From Streptomyces sp. NBC_01268 (GTDB taxonomy: Bacteria > Actinomycetota > Actinomycetes > Streptomycetales > Streptomycetaceae): a stretch of DNA of 64,000 nucleotides. Shown in pieces: positions 8,272-16,296 of this stretch. Numbering within the stretch: the first letter of the stretch is position 1; every line of letters begins with the position of its first letter. The position numbers and the translations under genes were made by a program. Where the stretch lies: contig NZ_CP108454.1 of assembly GCF_036240795.1 (NCBI RefSeq), forward strand, positions 7,314,001 through 7,378,000, in the 5' to 3' direction. The notes below the pieces were generated by a model that saw nothing but the letters and a program-made list of their open reading frames with translations, searched no databases and was not told the DNA's origin.

Positions 8272-9254
8272 CGGGCGCCCCGCTCTGGGTCGACGCCCCG
8301 GCCGTGGCACGGCTGCTCTCCCCGGCCGGTGGCGTCGACGCGCTGGCCGGGGTGCTCGGCGAGGGCCTCGACCCGGAGTCCTGCCCGCAGCGGAGCGCGC
8401 TGCCGGTGCCCGGCGGTGAACTGCTGCTGATGCCCGCGGCCTCCGGTGCCTGGGCCGGTGTGAAGGTCGCCGGTGTGGCACCCGGCAACGCGGCCCTCGG
8501 GCTGCCCCGGATCACCGGCAGCTACCTCCTCCTCGACGGCGCCACGCTCCGCCCGGTCGCCCTGCTCGACGGCGCCGCGCTCACCTCCCTGCGCACCCCG
8601 GCGGTCTCCGCCCTGGCGGTCCGTCACCTCACCCCGGCGGACGAACCGCTGCGCCTGGTGCTCTTCGGCTCGGGCCCGCAGGCCTTCGCCCACCTCGACG
8701 CGGTGCTCGCGGTGCGGGAGCTCGCCGAGACGGTGGTCGTCGCCCGCAACCCGGAGGGTGCCCACCGGCTGGCCGGGTACGCCGAGCGGCTCGGCGTGCC
8801 GAAGACCCGTACCGGCACGCCGGAGGACGTGGCGGGGGCGGACCTCGTGGTGTGCTGCACCACGGCCCGCGAACCGCTCTTCGACGGGAGCCTGGTCCCG
8901 CCGGGCGCCACCGTCGTCGCCGTCGGCTCGCACGAGCCGGACGCCCGTGAGGTCGACACCGCCCTGGTCCGTCGGGCCGAGGTGTACGTCGAGTCGCGGT
9001 CGGCGGCGCTGCGCGAGGCCGGGGACCTGCTGATCCCCGAGGCCGAGGGCGCGGTCGGGCCGGGGCACATCACCGGCACGCTCGCCGACCTGGCCGCCGG
9101 TCGCACCCCGGCGGATCCCCGGGTGCCGCGCCTCTTCAAGAGCGTCGGCATGGCCTGGGAGGATCTGGCGGTGGCGGTGGCGGTGTACCGGGCCGCCCTC
9201 GCGGAAGGACGGGAAGCTCCGGAAGGGTACGGAGGGTCCGGCAGCGAAACGTGA
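8268..9254 (+). CDS. Ornithine cyclodeaminase / mu-crystallin family, probable pyrroline-2-carboxylate reductase
   Basis: NAD(P)-dependent enzyme of 328 aa. The central Rossmann region begins LVLFGSGPQAFAHLDA near residue 125, and the sequence has the family's second-domain features (VAVGSHEPDAREVD). Members either deaminate ornithine to proline or reduce delta1-pyrroline-2-carboxylate to L-proline (LhpI type). In this cluster the reductase role is more likely, scavenging pyrroline-2-carboxylate formed from 3-hydroxyproline or D-proline. Start GTG at 8268 overlaps the upstream stop by four bases, so translation is coupled. Confidence 0.78.
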   Translation: MTGAPLWVDAPAVARLLSPAGGVDALAGVLGEGLDPESCPQRSALPVPGGELLLMPAASGAWAGVKVAGVAPGNAALGLPRITGSYLLLDGATLRPVALLDGAALTSLRTPAVSALAVRHLTPADEPLRLVLFGSGPQAFAHLDAVLAVRELAETVVVARNPEGAHRLAGYAERLGVPKTRTGTPEDVAGADLVVCCTTAREPLFDGSLVPPGATVVAVGSHEPDAREVDTALVRRAEVYVESRSAALREAGDLLIPEAEGAVGPGHITGTLADLAAGRTPADPRVPRLFKSVGMAWEDLAVAVAVYRAALAEGREAPEGYGGSGSET

Positions 9255-9264
9255 CATTGTACGC
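9250..9264 (+). promoter_or_regulatory. Putative operator site 3, before the GntR gene
   Basis: CGTGACATTGTACGC matches the shared TGTGACATWTTAC motif at 11 of its 13 positions and lies in a GACA-N8-TGTC dyad (9253-9268). It is 30 bp before the regulator gene, which suggests autoregulation. TACGCT (9260-9265) could be a -10 element; no clear -35 is seen. Confidence 0.5.
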
Positions 9265-9294
9265 TGTCCTCCTGCGAGTTCTCGGAGGAAGAGC

Positions 9295-10011
9295 GTGGGT
9301 GACCTGAAGCAGCACAGTCTCATCAAGGCCCAGGAAAGGCTGCGCGACCAGGTCGGTCACGCGCTCAGGGCCGCGTTGATAGCGGGCGAACTACGGCCGG
9401 GAAGCGTCTACTCGGCCCCCGGCCTGGCCGCCGAACTCGGCGTCTCGGCCACACCGGTGCGCGAGGCCATGCTCGACCTCGCCCGCGAGGGCCTGGTCGA
9501 GCCGGTCCGCAACAAGGGATTCCGGATCACGGAGGTCAGCGAGCGCGAACTCGACCAGTGCACCGAGCTGCGCATGCTGATCGAGGTCCCGACGATCGGC
9601 CGGGTCACCGAACTGGCCACGCCCGAGCAGCTGGAGGCGTTGCGGCCGCTCGCCCAGGAGATCGTCACCAACGCCCGTGACCACAACCTCATCGGCTACC
9701 TGGAGGCGGACCGGCTCTTCCACCTCACGCTGCTCGGCCTGGCGGGGAACGACCGCCTCGTCGAGACCGTCGGGGACCTGCGCAAGCGCTCCCGTCTGTA
9801 CGGGCTCACCGGCCTCGACGAGGCCGGCAAGCTGGTCTCCTCGGCCGAGGAGCACGTCGAGCTGCTCGACCTGATGATCGCCGGGGACGTGAAGGGCGCC
9901 GAGGCCTGCATGCACCGGCACCTGGGCCATGTGCGCTCGCTGTGGGCCGAGGCCCGCGACGAGCCGGTCGAGCGTCCCGCCGGGCGGCTGGGCCAGGTCC
10001 GCAAGGGCTGA
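9295..10011 (+). CDS. GntR family (FCD subfamily) transcriptional regulator of hydroxyproline genes
   Basis: DNA-binding repressor of 238 aa. The N-terminal winged helix (about residues 15-80) contains PGSVYSAPGLAAELGVSATP and VREAMLDLAREGLV, typical for GntR. The C-terminal part is an all-helical FCD ligand-binding domain with conserved metal-site residues, such as the Asp/His in LEADRLFHLTLL and the late His of MHRHLGH. GTG start with GGAGGA upstream. It is the last gene of the cluster and has a copy of the shared operator motif in its own leader, so it probably controls the cluster in response to a hydroxyproline-derived ligand (inference). Confidence 0.85.
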   Translation: MGDLKQHSLIKAQERLRDQVGHALRAALIAGELRPGSVYSAPGLAAELGVSATPVREAMLDLAREGLVEPVRNKGFRITEVSERELDQCTELRMLIEVPTIGRVTELATPEQLEALRPLAQEIVTNARDHNLIGYLEADRLFHLTLLGLAGNDRLVETVGDLRKRSRLYGLTGLDEAGKLVSSAEEHVELLDLMIAGDVKGAEACMHRHLGHVRSLWAEARDEPVERPAGRLGQVRKG

Positions 10012-10012
10012 G

Positions 10013-10032
10013 CGGCCGCCGAGGGGCGGCCG
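10013..10032. terminator. Bidirectional terminator between convergent genes
   Basis: Perfect stem CGGCCGCC (10013-10020) / GGCGGCCG (10025-10032) with loop GAGG, immediately after the GntR stop and before the convergent F420-type gene. Confidence 0.65.
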
Positions 10033-10060
10033 GGCGACCGGAGCCAGGCGCCCGGAGGGG

Positions 10061-10492
10061 TCAGCGCATGCTCTGGCCGTACACGTGGTCGACGGGCATG
10101 CGCATCAGCACCCGCCCGTCGGCCACCATCGCCGCCCGGTACTCGTCCCAGTCGGGGTGCTCGCCGGCGGCCAGCCGGTAGTACTCCACGAGGGCCTCGA
10201 CCTCCGGCCCGTGCGGGTCGGTGCCGGGGCCGGTGAGCGTCACCGTGCCCTCGGCGGTCGCCCAGGACCGCCCGTCGTCGCTGGTGACCTCCAGGGCCGC
10301 GCGCGGGTCGCGGCGCAGGTTCGCCGTCTTGGCGCGGCCCTCCGTCATCGACACGTACAGCGTCTCCGTCGCCGGGTCGTAGGAGGGCATGACGGGGGAG
10401 AGCTGGGGGCGGCCGTCGGCCTTGAGGGTGGCGAGGACACCGAGCCGGCTCTTCGCGAGCAGCTCACGGGCGTCGAAGCGGGAGGTCGTCAT
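10061..10492 (-). CDS. PPOX-class (F420-dependent) oxidoreductase
   Basis: Split-barrel flavin/deazaflavin-binding protein of 143 aa. The pattern LGVLATLKADGRPQLSP and the VSMTEGRAKTANLRRDPRAAL stretch are characteristic of Rv1155/Rv2074-type enzymes, which use F420 to reduce biliverdin or other substrates. The C-terminus includes HPDWDEYRAAMVADGRVLMR, also typical. The start was placed at MTTSRF; the longer in-frame reading upstream runs through a PhnA remnant. The substrate cannot be told from sequence. Confidence 0.82.
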   Translation of the reverse strand: MTTSRFDARELLAKSRLGVLATLKADGRPQLSPVMPSYDPATETLYVSMTEGRAKTANLRRDPRAALEVTSDDGRSWATAEGTVTLTGPGTDPHGPEVEALVEYYRLAAGEHPDWDEYRAAMVADGRVLMRMPVDHVYGQSMR

Positions 10493-10533
10493 GCCCGTTC
10501 CAAGTCCCGTGCGGGCCCCTTTGTTCCCGCCCG

Positions 10534-10683
10534 TCAGGCCTTCTTCACGACGCTGGACCTGAGCTGCATCGGGCCGAAGCCGTCGACCTCGCAGTCGATG
10601 TCGTGCCCGTCGACGCCGTCCACGAGCCGGATGTTGCGGACCTTGGTGCCGGCCTTGATGCCGCTCGGGCTGCCCTTGACCAC
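10534..10683 (-). pseudogene. Truncated PhnA-type (YjdM) alkylphosphonate utilization protein
   Basis: About 49 codons from GTG 10683 encode a clean C-terminal PhnA domain: [19 protein letters not shown], then [17 protein letters not shown] and the ending SSVVKKA. Intact actinobacterial PhnA proteins are about 110-120 aa, with an N-terminal zinc ribbon (two CxxC pairs) and a DGDTV segment before this point. Here the homology stops abruptly at the VKGS motif, and the upstream frame runs straight into the 3' end of the PAP2 gene 23 bp away. The N-terminal half has therefore been deleted. A 49-aa product is possible but unlikely to work. Confidence 0.75.
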
Positions 10684-10705
10684 CGGCCAGGGCGAAAGCG
10701 AGCAA

Positions 10706-11503
10706 TCACCCGACCTCCGCGCGTCGCGACCAGGCGCCCGCACCGGCCAGCGCCACGGCGGCGCTGGCCAGACCGAGCGCCGCGCCACCGGCCACGTCGC
10801 CGGGGTAGTGGACGCCCGTGTGGACGCGCGAGTACCCGACGGTCCAGGCCAGCAGGGTCAGCGGGACGGCGGCCGGGGGAAAGACCACGCCCACCGCCGT
10901 GGCGAACGCGACCGCCGACGCGGTGTGCCCGGACGGGAAGGACGCCGAGGTCGGCATCGGCACATGGCGGTCGACCGTCACCCTGGCCGCCTCCCGGTCG
11001 GGGCGCGGGCGGCGCACCAGCCGCTTGCCGAGCAGGTTCGCCGAGGCCGACGCCACCGCGATCGCGCCGACGCCGACGATCGCGGCCGAGCGGGCCCGGC
11101 CCCCGGCGAGGGCGAGCGCGGCGGCCACGGCGAAGGAGATCTTGGAGTTGTCGGCCGCGTGGGAGAGACGCCTGAGCCCCCGGTCCAGGGCCGGGGTGGG
11201 GGTCGCGGCCACCGCCGCGTACAGGGCGCCGTCCACCGCCCGCAGATCGGCGAGCACGGCCCGGGGGCCGGGGCCCGCGGCGGCGGCAAGGGTCTCGGCC
11301 AAGGGCTCGGCGGGCTCCTCCGCGGGCCCGGCGGGCGGCTCCGCCCGGGGCTCGGGGGACCGCTCGGCCGCGGCCTCCGTCCGGGCCTCGGCCTGGGCAC
11401 CGACTGCGGCTTCGGCCGACGGCTCCGCCGCCGGTCCGGTCGGCTGCGCGTGCGGCGGCTCGTGGGGCTGCTCGTGGGACTGTCCGTCAGTGGGCTCGGG
11501 CAT
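10706..11503 (-). CDS. PAP2-family membrane phosphatase (phosphatidic acid / undecaprenyl-PP phosphatase type)
   Basis: Integral membrane lipid phosphatase, 265 aa. The three phosphatase motifs are visible: [16 protein letters not shown], and [12 protein letters not shown] with the catalytic His. The first 75 residues are a low-complexity Ala/Glu/Pro stretch, probably a disordered cytoplasmic extension. The gene overlaps the start side of the downstream phosphatase/upstream kinase pair: its ATG (11503) lies inside the 3' end of the diacylglycerol kinase-type gene, so the two are co-expressed. Together they suggest interconversion of phosphatidate and diacylglycerol, or recycling of a lipid carrier. 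Confidence 0.85.
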   Translation of the reverse strand: MPEPTDGQSHEQPHEPPHAQPTGPAAEPSAEAAVGAQAEARTEAAAERSPEPRAEPPAGPAEEPAEPLAETLAAAAGPGPRAVLADLRAVDGALYAAVAATPTPALDRGLRRLSHAADNSKISFAVAAALALAGGRARSAAIVGVGAIAVASASANLLGKRLVRRPRPDREAARVTVDRHVPMPTSASFPSGHTASAVAFATAVGVVFPPAAVPLTLLAWTVGYSRVHTGVHYPGDVAGGAALGLASAAVALAGAGAWSRRAEVG

Positions 11504-12836
11504 GGTGCTCTCCTCGGGGGCCGAAGGCCAGGACGACGATCCGGCTCCAGTTCAGCGGGGGGACGGGCGGTGCGGTCCCGGGGCGGTCGCGCGGGACGAG
11601 GACGCGCAGGGCGCGCGGCCGCAGGGTGCACAGGACGGGGGTCGGCAGGGTCAGCGCCTCGCCGTCGACGGCCACCGGGAGGGTGTCGTCCTCGGCGGTG
11701 ACCTCGACCCGATGGGCGGTCAGGACGTTCAGCCCGGCGGCCTGCGTGCCGCGGACGGCGAGCTCGGCGGCCTGTGCCGCGCCCTCCACCCGGATGGCGA
11801 TGACCCCCAGCTCGCCACGGTCCAGGCGGGGCCGCCGCCCGCCGCCGAGCGGGTCGGGCGAGACGTACGGGTTGTTGCTGATCAGCAGCGCCTGCTGGCC
11901 GCGGAGCGAGGTGTCGTCGGCCTCGGCGTCGAGCCGGCCGCCCTCGCCGCCGGCCAGCAGCTCGGGCATCGCGTTCAGCGCCGTGCCCGCCTTCGCGTCC
12001 CGGTACTCGGGGCGCTGCACGACATCCGCGTACACCCCGAAGGAGACCGTGTTCACGAAGGGGCGCCCCGCGACCTCGCCCAGGTCGACCCGCAGTTCCT
12101 CGCCGTCCGTCAGGGCGTCCAGGCAGCGGGTCGGGTCGGTGCGGTCCAGGCCGAGGTCCATGGCGAAGTGGTTGCGGGTGCCGGCGCTGATCACCAGGAA
12201 GGGCAGGTCGTGCTCGGCGGCGACCGCCGCCACCAGCGCCTGCGTGCCGTCGCCGCCCGCCACGCCGAGCAGGTCGGCGCCGTTGGCCACGGCCCGGCGG
12301 GCGAGCGCCTCCACGTCGGCCTGCTCGCCCGAATCCGAGGTCTCCAGGAGCACCACCCGTGCGCCGAGCCGCTCGGCCAGCTCGATCAGGCCGAAGCGCT
12401 CGACCTTGCCACCGCCCGACTTCGGGTTCATCAGCAGCACGGGCCGCCGCGGGCGCGCCGCGGGTGCCGCCGGACGGTGCGGGCGGGGCCGCGGCAGCGC
12501 CGCACGGGCGCAGAACAGCGCCACGCCCCACAGGCCGAGCGAGAGCAGGGCGGTGGGCCACAGGCCGCCCTGGATGTAGAGGACGAGCAGCCCGACGGGA
12601 GCCCCGGCCGCGAGGAGCGCGCCCAGGAACCGCACGGGCCCGCGGTGGGCCAGGAACCACCAGGTGCCGGCCGCGCACAGGACGAGACCCACCAGACCGC
12701 TGAAGACGATCAGCAGACCGCCGGCCCCGAACGGGACGAACAGCGCGACGACCGCGGCCACCGCCACCAGCAGCGCACAGCGTGCGAACAGGCGCTCCCG
12801 GGACCGGGCCCGCGCCCCCGTACCGGATTCACTCAC
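11487..12836 (-). CDS. Diacylglycerol/sphingosine kinase family protein with N-terminal membrane segments
   Basis: Lipid kinase of 449 aa. Four to five hydrophobic segments lie in residues 15-130, followed by a DAGK catalytic domain: LLMNPKSGGGK, GVAGGDGTQALVA (nucleotide-binding GGDGT) and SAGTRNHFAMDLGLD. The C-terminal lid holds PVAVDGEALTL. The GTG at 12836 was chosen because GGGGAGG lies five bases upstream; the frame stays open further but without family sequence. It overlaps the PAP2 phosphatase gene by 17 bp. The pair DAGK-PAP2 is a common actinobacterial arrangement; the exact lipid is unknown. Confidence 0.85.
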   Translation of the reverse strand: MSESGTGARARSRERLFARCALLVAVAAVVALFVPFGAGGLLIVFSGLVGLVLCAAGTWWFLAHRGPVRFLGALLAAGAPVGLLVLYIQGGLWPTALLSLGLWGVALFCARAALPRPRPHRPAAPAARPRRPVLLMNPKSGGGKVERFGLIELAERLGARVVLLETSDSGEQADVEALARRAVANGADLLGVAGGDGTQALVAAVAAEHDLPFLVISAGTRNHFAMDLGLDRTDPTRCLDALTDGEELRVDLGEVAGRPFVNTVSFGVYADVVQRPEYRDAKAGTALNAMPELLAGGEGGRLDAEADDTSLRGQQALLISNNPYVSPDPLGGGRRPRLDRGELGVIAIRVEGAAQAAELAVRGTQAAGLNVLTAHRVEVTAEDDTLPVAVDGEALTLPTPVLCTLRPRALRVLVPRDRPGTAPPVPPLNWSRIVVLAFGPRGEHHARAH

Positions 12837-12990
12837 CACTGCCTCCCCATGTCTCGACCCCAGCCTCGTACCCCGCAGGAGCCCGCACAGTACCCACAGG
12901 CCCGTTCGGGTGATGCCTCGGCAGGCCACCTCGGCGGGTCCGGCCGGATACCGATTGTGGTGGCGGCGGAGAGGCGAAAGGATCGCTGGG

Positions 12991-13428
12991 GTGCGTGAAC
13001 AGATGCCTGCAGAGATGCCCGAGGCCGCCAAGCTGTCCGACGGAGTCGTCACCCTGCTGCCCTCGACCGACGCCGGGGCGCGGGCCGGGGACCGCGACCC
13101 GTTCCGTTCCTTCGGGATCCGGGCCGGGCGGTGCGTGGGAAGCGTCGGGCTGCGGTTCGCCGCCGTCGGACTCGCCCACGGCGACGTCGACGTGACCTAC
13201 CGTCTGCACCCCGAGGCCCGTGGCCGCGGCTTCGCCACCCGCGCCGTCCTGCTGGCGTGCGCCCACGCCCGCTGCGAGGGCGCCCGCCGCGCGGTGATCC
13301 AGACCCCTGCCGACGATCCGGCCGCGGCGGCGGTCGCACGGCGCGCGGGGTTCCTGCGGCGCGGGCAGATCAGCCACCGGGACGGCACCGTCCTCGACTG
13401 GTACGTGCGGGAACTCGACCGAGGCTGA
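12991..13428 (+). CDS. GNAT family N-acetyltransferase
   Basis: Acetyl-CoA-dependent acyltransferase, 145 aa. The sequence VTYRLHPEARGRGFATRAV contains the acetyl-CoA pyrophosphate loop (R-G-R-G-F-A) of RimJ/RimL-like members, and the end has the usual AVARRAGFLRRGQ strand. GTG 12991 has AAGGA eight bases upstream; ATG 13003 is an alternative four codons inside. Shorter than most RimJ-type enzymes at the N-terminus, so the substrate-binding part is small. The acceptor is unknown. Confidence 0.75.
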   Translation: MREQMPAEMPEAAKLSDGVVTLLPSTDAGARAGDRDPFRSFGIRAGRCVGSVGLRFAAVGLAHGDVDVTYRLHPEARGRGFATRAVLLACAHARCEGARRAVIQTPADDPAAAAVARRAGFLRRGQISHRDGTVLDWYVRELDRG

Positions 13429-13455
13429 GGACCGCACGTGCGGCGGGCGGTCCCG

Positions 13456-13914
13456 TCACGCCAGGATGCCGCTGCCGTGCGGCGCGTACAGGTCGAGCAG
13501 CCTGACCCGCGTCACATGGAGGCGGTAGGCCAGGATCTCGCCGACCCAGTACACCACCGAGGCCCCGAACTCCGCGTCCGTGCGGCACATCGACCGCACG
13601 GCCAGGGCGTCGAACTCGTGGGCCCGCACCGGGGTCATCGCCTCCGCGCCCGACTGGCACAGGTGGGGCGGGAACAGCCAGGACAGGCCGACCAGCTCGC
13701 CGTGGCGCAGCGTGTCGATCACGGGCGAGCCGCGTCCGGGGACCTTGGCGTCGAGGGTGACCGCGCCCGTCTTGACGATCCAGAACCGGTCGGCGTGCTG
13801 CTGCTCCTCGAAGAGCCGGTGGCCGGACTCGAAGTACACGTCCTCGGCGAAGGCCATGAGCCGTTCCCGGTGCTCGGGCGGCAGGCTGCTGATCTTGGGT
13901 GCGGCACTTCTCAT
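13456..13914 (-). CDS. Stand-alone cyclic-nucleotide-binding (Crp-like) domain protein
   Basis: A 152-aa protein that is essentially one cNMP-binding beta-roll: YFESGHRLFEEQQHADRFWIVKTG, then DTLRHGELVGLSWLFPPH, matching the G-x-F/L-G-E region of Crp-fold sensors. There is no helix-turn-helix after the dimer helix, so it is not a DNA-binding regulator by itself. Such proteins in Streptomyces often act as sensors paired with other proteins; the partner is not evident here. The core lacks the canonical Arg of cAMP sites (RxA/S), so ligand binding is uncertain. Confidence 0.75.
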   Translation of the reverse strand: MRSAAPKISSLPPEHRERLMAFAEDVYFESGHRLFEEQQHADRFWIVKTGAVTLDAKVPGRGSPVIDTLRHGELVGLSWLFPPHLCQSGAEAMTPVRAHEFDALAVRSMCRTDAEFGASVVYWVGEILAYRLHVTRVRLLDLYAPHGSGILA

Positions 13915-14203
13915 GGCGGACCTCCTCGGACCCGGCGACGGCGGTGCGTCCCGCCTCCAGTGTCCGTCGCCCGCGCGCGGTGCGCAGACGCCGCACGCGG
14001 CCCGTCACACGGACGCCGTACGGACGGGGTACGCAGGCCGTCCGGGGGTCGCGCGGAGGCGCGGTCCGGGCCCTCCGCGGCGGCGCCGCGGACGGCGCGC
14101 GGCACGGCGCGGGCGGCGCCGCGCGTACGGTCGGTGGCGACCCGGTCACCGTCCGCTTAGCGTGGGACTCCCGGGGGGACCCCCACCGAGAACGGTGCCG
14201 CTC

Positions 14204-14899
14204 ATGGCAGACAAGCCCTCGATCGTCCTGGTCCACGGATTCTGGGGCGGAGCCGCCCACTGGTCGCGCGTCATCACCGAACTGCACCGGCGCGGCTTCG
14301 GCGACCTGCACGCCGTCGAGAACCCGCTGACCTCGCTCGCCGACGACGCCGAGCGCACCCGCAAGATGATCCGTCAGGCGGCCGGGCCGGTCGTGCTCGT
14401 CGGGCACTCCTACGGCGGCGCCGTCATCTCCGAGGCCGGGGACCTGCCGAACGTCTCCGCCCTGGTCTACATCGCCGCCTTCGCCCCGGACGCCGGCGAG
14501 AGCCCCGGACAGATCAGCCAGGAGTACCCGCCGGCCGCGTTCGACAACATCGTGCCGGACTCCGACGGCTACCTCTGGATCAAGCAGGACAGGTTCCACG
14601 AGAGCTTCTGCCAGGACCTGAGCGCCGACGAGGCCCTGGTCATGGCCGTCACGCAGAAGGCCCCGCTCGGCTCGACCTTCGGCGACAACGTGACGGCCCC
14701 GGCCTGGCGCGCCAAGCCCTGCTGGTACCAGGTCTCGACCGAGGACCGGATGATCCACCCGGACAACGAGCGGCGCATGGCCGCGCGGATGGACCCGGTC
14801 AAGACCGTCGAGCTCGACGCGAGCCACGCCTCGCTCGCCTCCCAGCCCGGCGCGATCGCCGAGCTCATCGAGGTCGCGGCCCGCGAGACCACCGGCTGA
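14204..14899 (+). CDS. Alpha/beta hydrolase (esterase EstC-like / salicylate esterase type)
   Basis: A 231-aa alpha/beta-hydrolase. The oxyanion segment is VLVHGFWGGAAHW and the nucleophile elbow is GHSYGG (Ser near residue 69). The C-terminal catalytic His is in ELDASHASLASQPG. These features match the plant methyl-esterase/EstC-like group widespread in Streptomyces. The ATG at 14204 was chosen: upstream in-frame sequence is low complexity. No ribosome binding site better than a weak purine run is visible. Substrate unknown. The 289-bp upstream gap holds no other gene that I can support. Confidence 0.8.
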   Translation: MADKPSIVLVHGFWGGAAHWSRVITELHRRGFGDLHAVENPLTSLADDAERTRKMIRQAAGPVVLVGHSYGGAVISEAGDLPNVSALVYIAAFAPDAGESPGQISQEYPPAAFDNIVPDSDGYLWIKQDRFHESFCQDLSADEALVMAVTQKAPLGSTFGDNVTAPAWRAKPCWYQVSTEDRMIHPDNERRMAARMDPVKTVELDASHASLASQPGAIAELIEVAARETTG

Positions 14900-14915
14900 C
14901 CCGCCCCCCGCCGGG

Positions 14916-14954
14916 CGCGGGGGCCCGGGCCGCCAGGCGGCCCCGGCCCCCGCG
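14916..14954. terminator. GC-rich bidirectional terminator
   Basis: Outer stem CGCGGGGGCC (14916-14925) / GGCCCCCGCG (14945-14954) with further internal pairing (GGCCGCC/GGCGGCC), between the convergent hydrolase and ATP-grasp genes. Confidence 0.65.
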
Positions 14955-14958
14955 CGGG

Positions 14959-16296
14959 CTACTCCCCGCCCGTCCCGGCGTACTCGACGCGGACGGTCCG
15001 CTCCAGGCGCGCGTGGAACTCCGCGGCCTCGGCCGGGCTGTCGTGGCGCGACAGCACGAACGCCGGATAGCCGGTGAAGTCCGGGTACGGGCGCACCACG
15101 TCGCCCGGGAAGAGCATCTGCACCACGTGGTCGACCCGCGGATCGGCCCGCACCTCGTCCAGGCCGTGGACCGCGGTGATCCGGCCGTGCCCTCCGCACG
15201 GCACGATGTAGTTGGCCGCCGCGCCCACCGGGGCCGCGAGCCCGCCCGCCGCGGATGACGACGGTGCGCCGCCGACCGCGATCCGCAGCGCCTCGGCCGC
15301 CAGGTCGGTGCCGCTGACGTGCGAGGCCACGTAGTGCGAGGCGCCCGAGCCGCCGATCCGGGCGCCCATCTCCAGCAGGTACGGCGTGTGCCCGCCGCGC
15401 AGCCGCAGTTCGGTGTGGGTCGGCCCCTCGCCGATGCCGAGCGCCGCGTGGGCCGCCGTCACCTCGCGGACGACGGCCTCGCGGACGGCCGCCGGAAGGG
15501 TGTCGGGCGCCCGGTAGACGCTCTCCTCGAAGTACGGGCCGACCGGCTCGCCCTTGTAGCCCACCGACAGGACCCGCACCTCACCCCCGTACGCCAGGGA
15601 CTCGACGGCGAACTCGGGCCCGTCCAGGTACTCCTCGACCACGAGCGCCGCCGCCGGGTCGTCCAGCTTCTCCGCGCACACCCGGCGCACCTCGGCGACC
15701 ACGTCGCGCAGCGCGGCGGGGGAGTCGGCGCGGGTCACGCCGAGGCTGGAGTAGCCGTGGGCGGGCTTCACCACGACGGGGAAGCCGAGCCGCCCGGCCG
15801 CGGCCAGACCGGGCTCCGGGTCCGGGCCCTCGATCCGGACGAAGCCGGGGACGTTGAGGCCCGCCGCGGCCAGCCGCTCGCGCATCAGGCGCTTGTCCTG
15901 CGCGCCGAGCGCGGTGTCGTGCCCGATGCCCGGCAGGCCGAGGAGCTCGGCCGCCTCGGCGACGAACGGCACCATCGGGTCGTACAGCGTGGTGATCCCC
16001 TGGAAGGGGCGCGCCGCGTGCCGGGCCCGCAGCAGCTCCAGCGCCCCGGCCCGGTCGCCGTCCGGGTCGAGCGGCAGCAACTCCACCACCCCGGGCGGCA
16101 GTCGGTCGGCCCGGACCTCCTCGTCGGGGCGCGGCACGAGCACCAGGTCGATCCCGGCCCGCTCGGCGGCCTCGAAGACCCAGGGCAGACCGGCCCGCTG
16201 GAAGACGAGGACGAGGGTGGGGCGGGCGCCCGCCGGGCGGGCTTCCGAGTCGAGGGCCTCCGCGGTGAGGGCCTCCGCCGGGCGGGTGCCGGTCAC
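14959..16296 (-). CDS. ATP-grasp ligase (L-amino acid ligase-like)
   Basis: ATP-dependent carboxylate-amine/thiol ligase, 445 aa. The N-terminal Rossmann-like domain leads into ATP-grasp signatures: GHDTALGAQDKRLMRERLAAAG, the lysine of FPVVVKPAHGYSS, the ALVVEEYLDGPEFAVES strand and the metal-binding LLEMGARIGGSG. This layout matches the BacD/L-amino acid ligase and carnosine-synthase-like group, so a dipeptide or amino-acid conjugate is a reasonable guess; the substrate is not readable. GTG start at 16296 overlaps the upstream gene's stop (GTGA), so the two form an operon divergent from the glutamate-type transporter. Confidence 0.8.
   Translation of the reverse strand: MTGTRPAEALTAEALDSEARPAGARPTLVLVFQRAGLPWVFEAAERAGIDLVLVPRPDEEVRADRLPPGVVELLPLDPDGDRAGALELLRARHAARPFQGITTLYDPMVPFVAEAAELLGLPGIGHDTALGAQDKRLMRERLAAAGLNVPGFVRIEGPDPEPGLAAAGRLGFPVVVKPAHGYSSLGVTRADSPAALRDVVAEVRRVCAEKLDDPAAALVVEEYLDGPEFAVESLAYGGEVRVLSVGYKGEPVGPYFEESVYRAPDTLPAAVREAVVREVTAAHAALGIGEGPTHTELRLRGGHTPYLLEMGARIGGSGASHYVASHVSGTDLAAEALRIAVGGAPSSSAAGGLAAPVGAAANYIVPCGGHGRITAVHGLDEVRADPRVDHVVQMLFPGDVVRPYPDFTGYPAFVLSRHDSPAEAAEFHARLERTVRVEYAGTGGE

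Noticed and set aside
10978..12678. Long minus-strand frame overlapping PAP2 and kinase genes
   Set aside because: Out of frame with both genes and made of low-complexity Arg/Pro/Ala.
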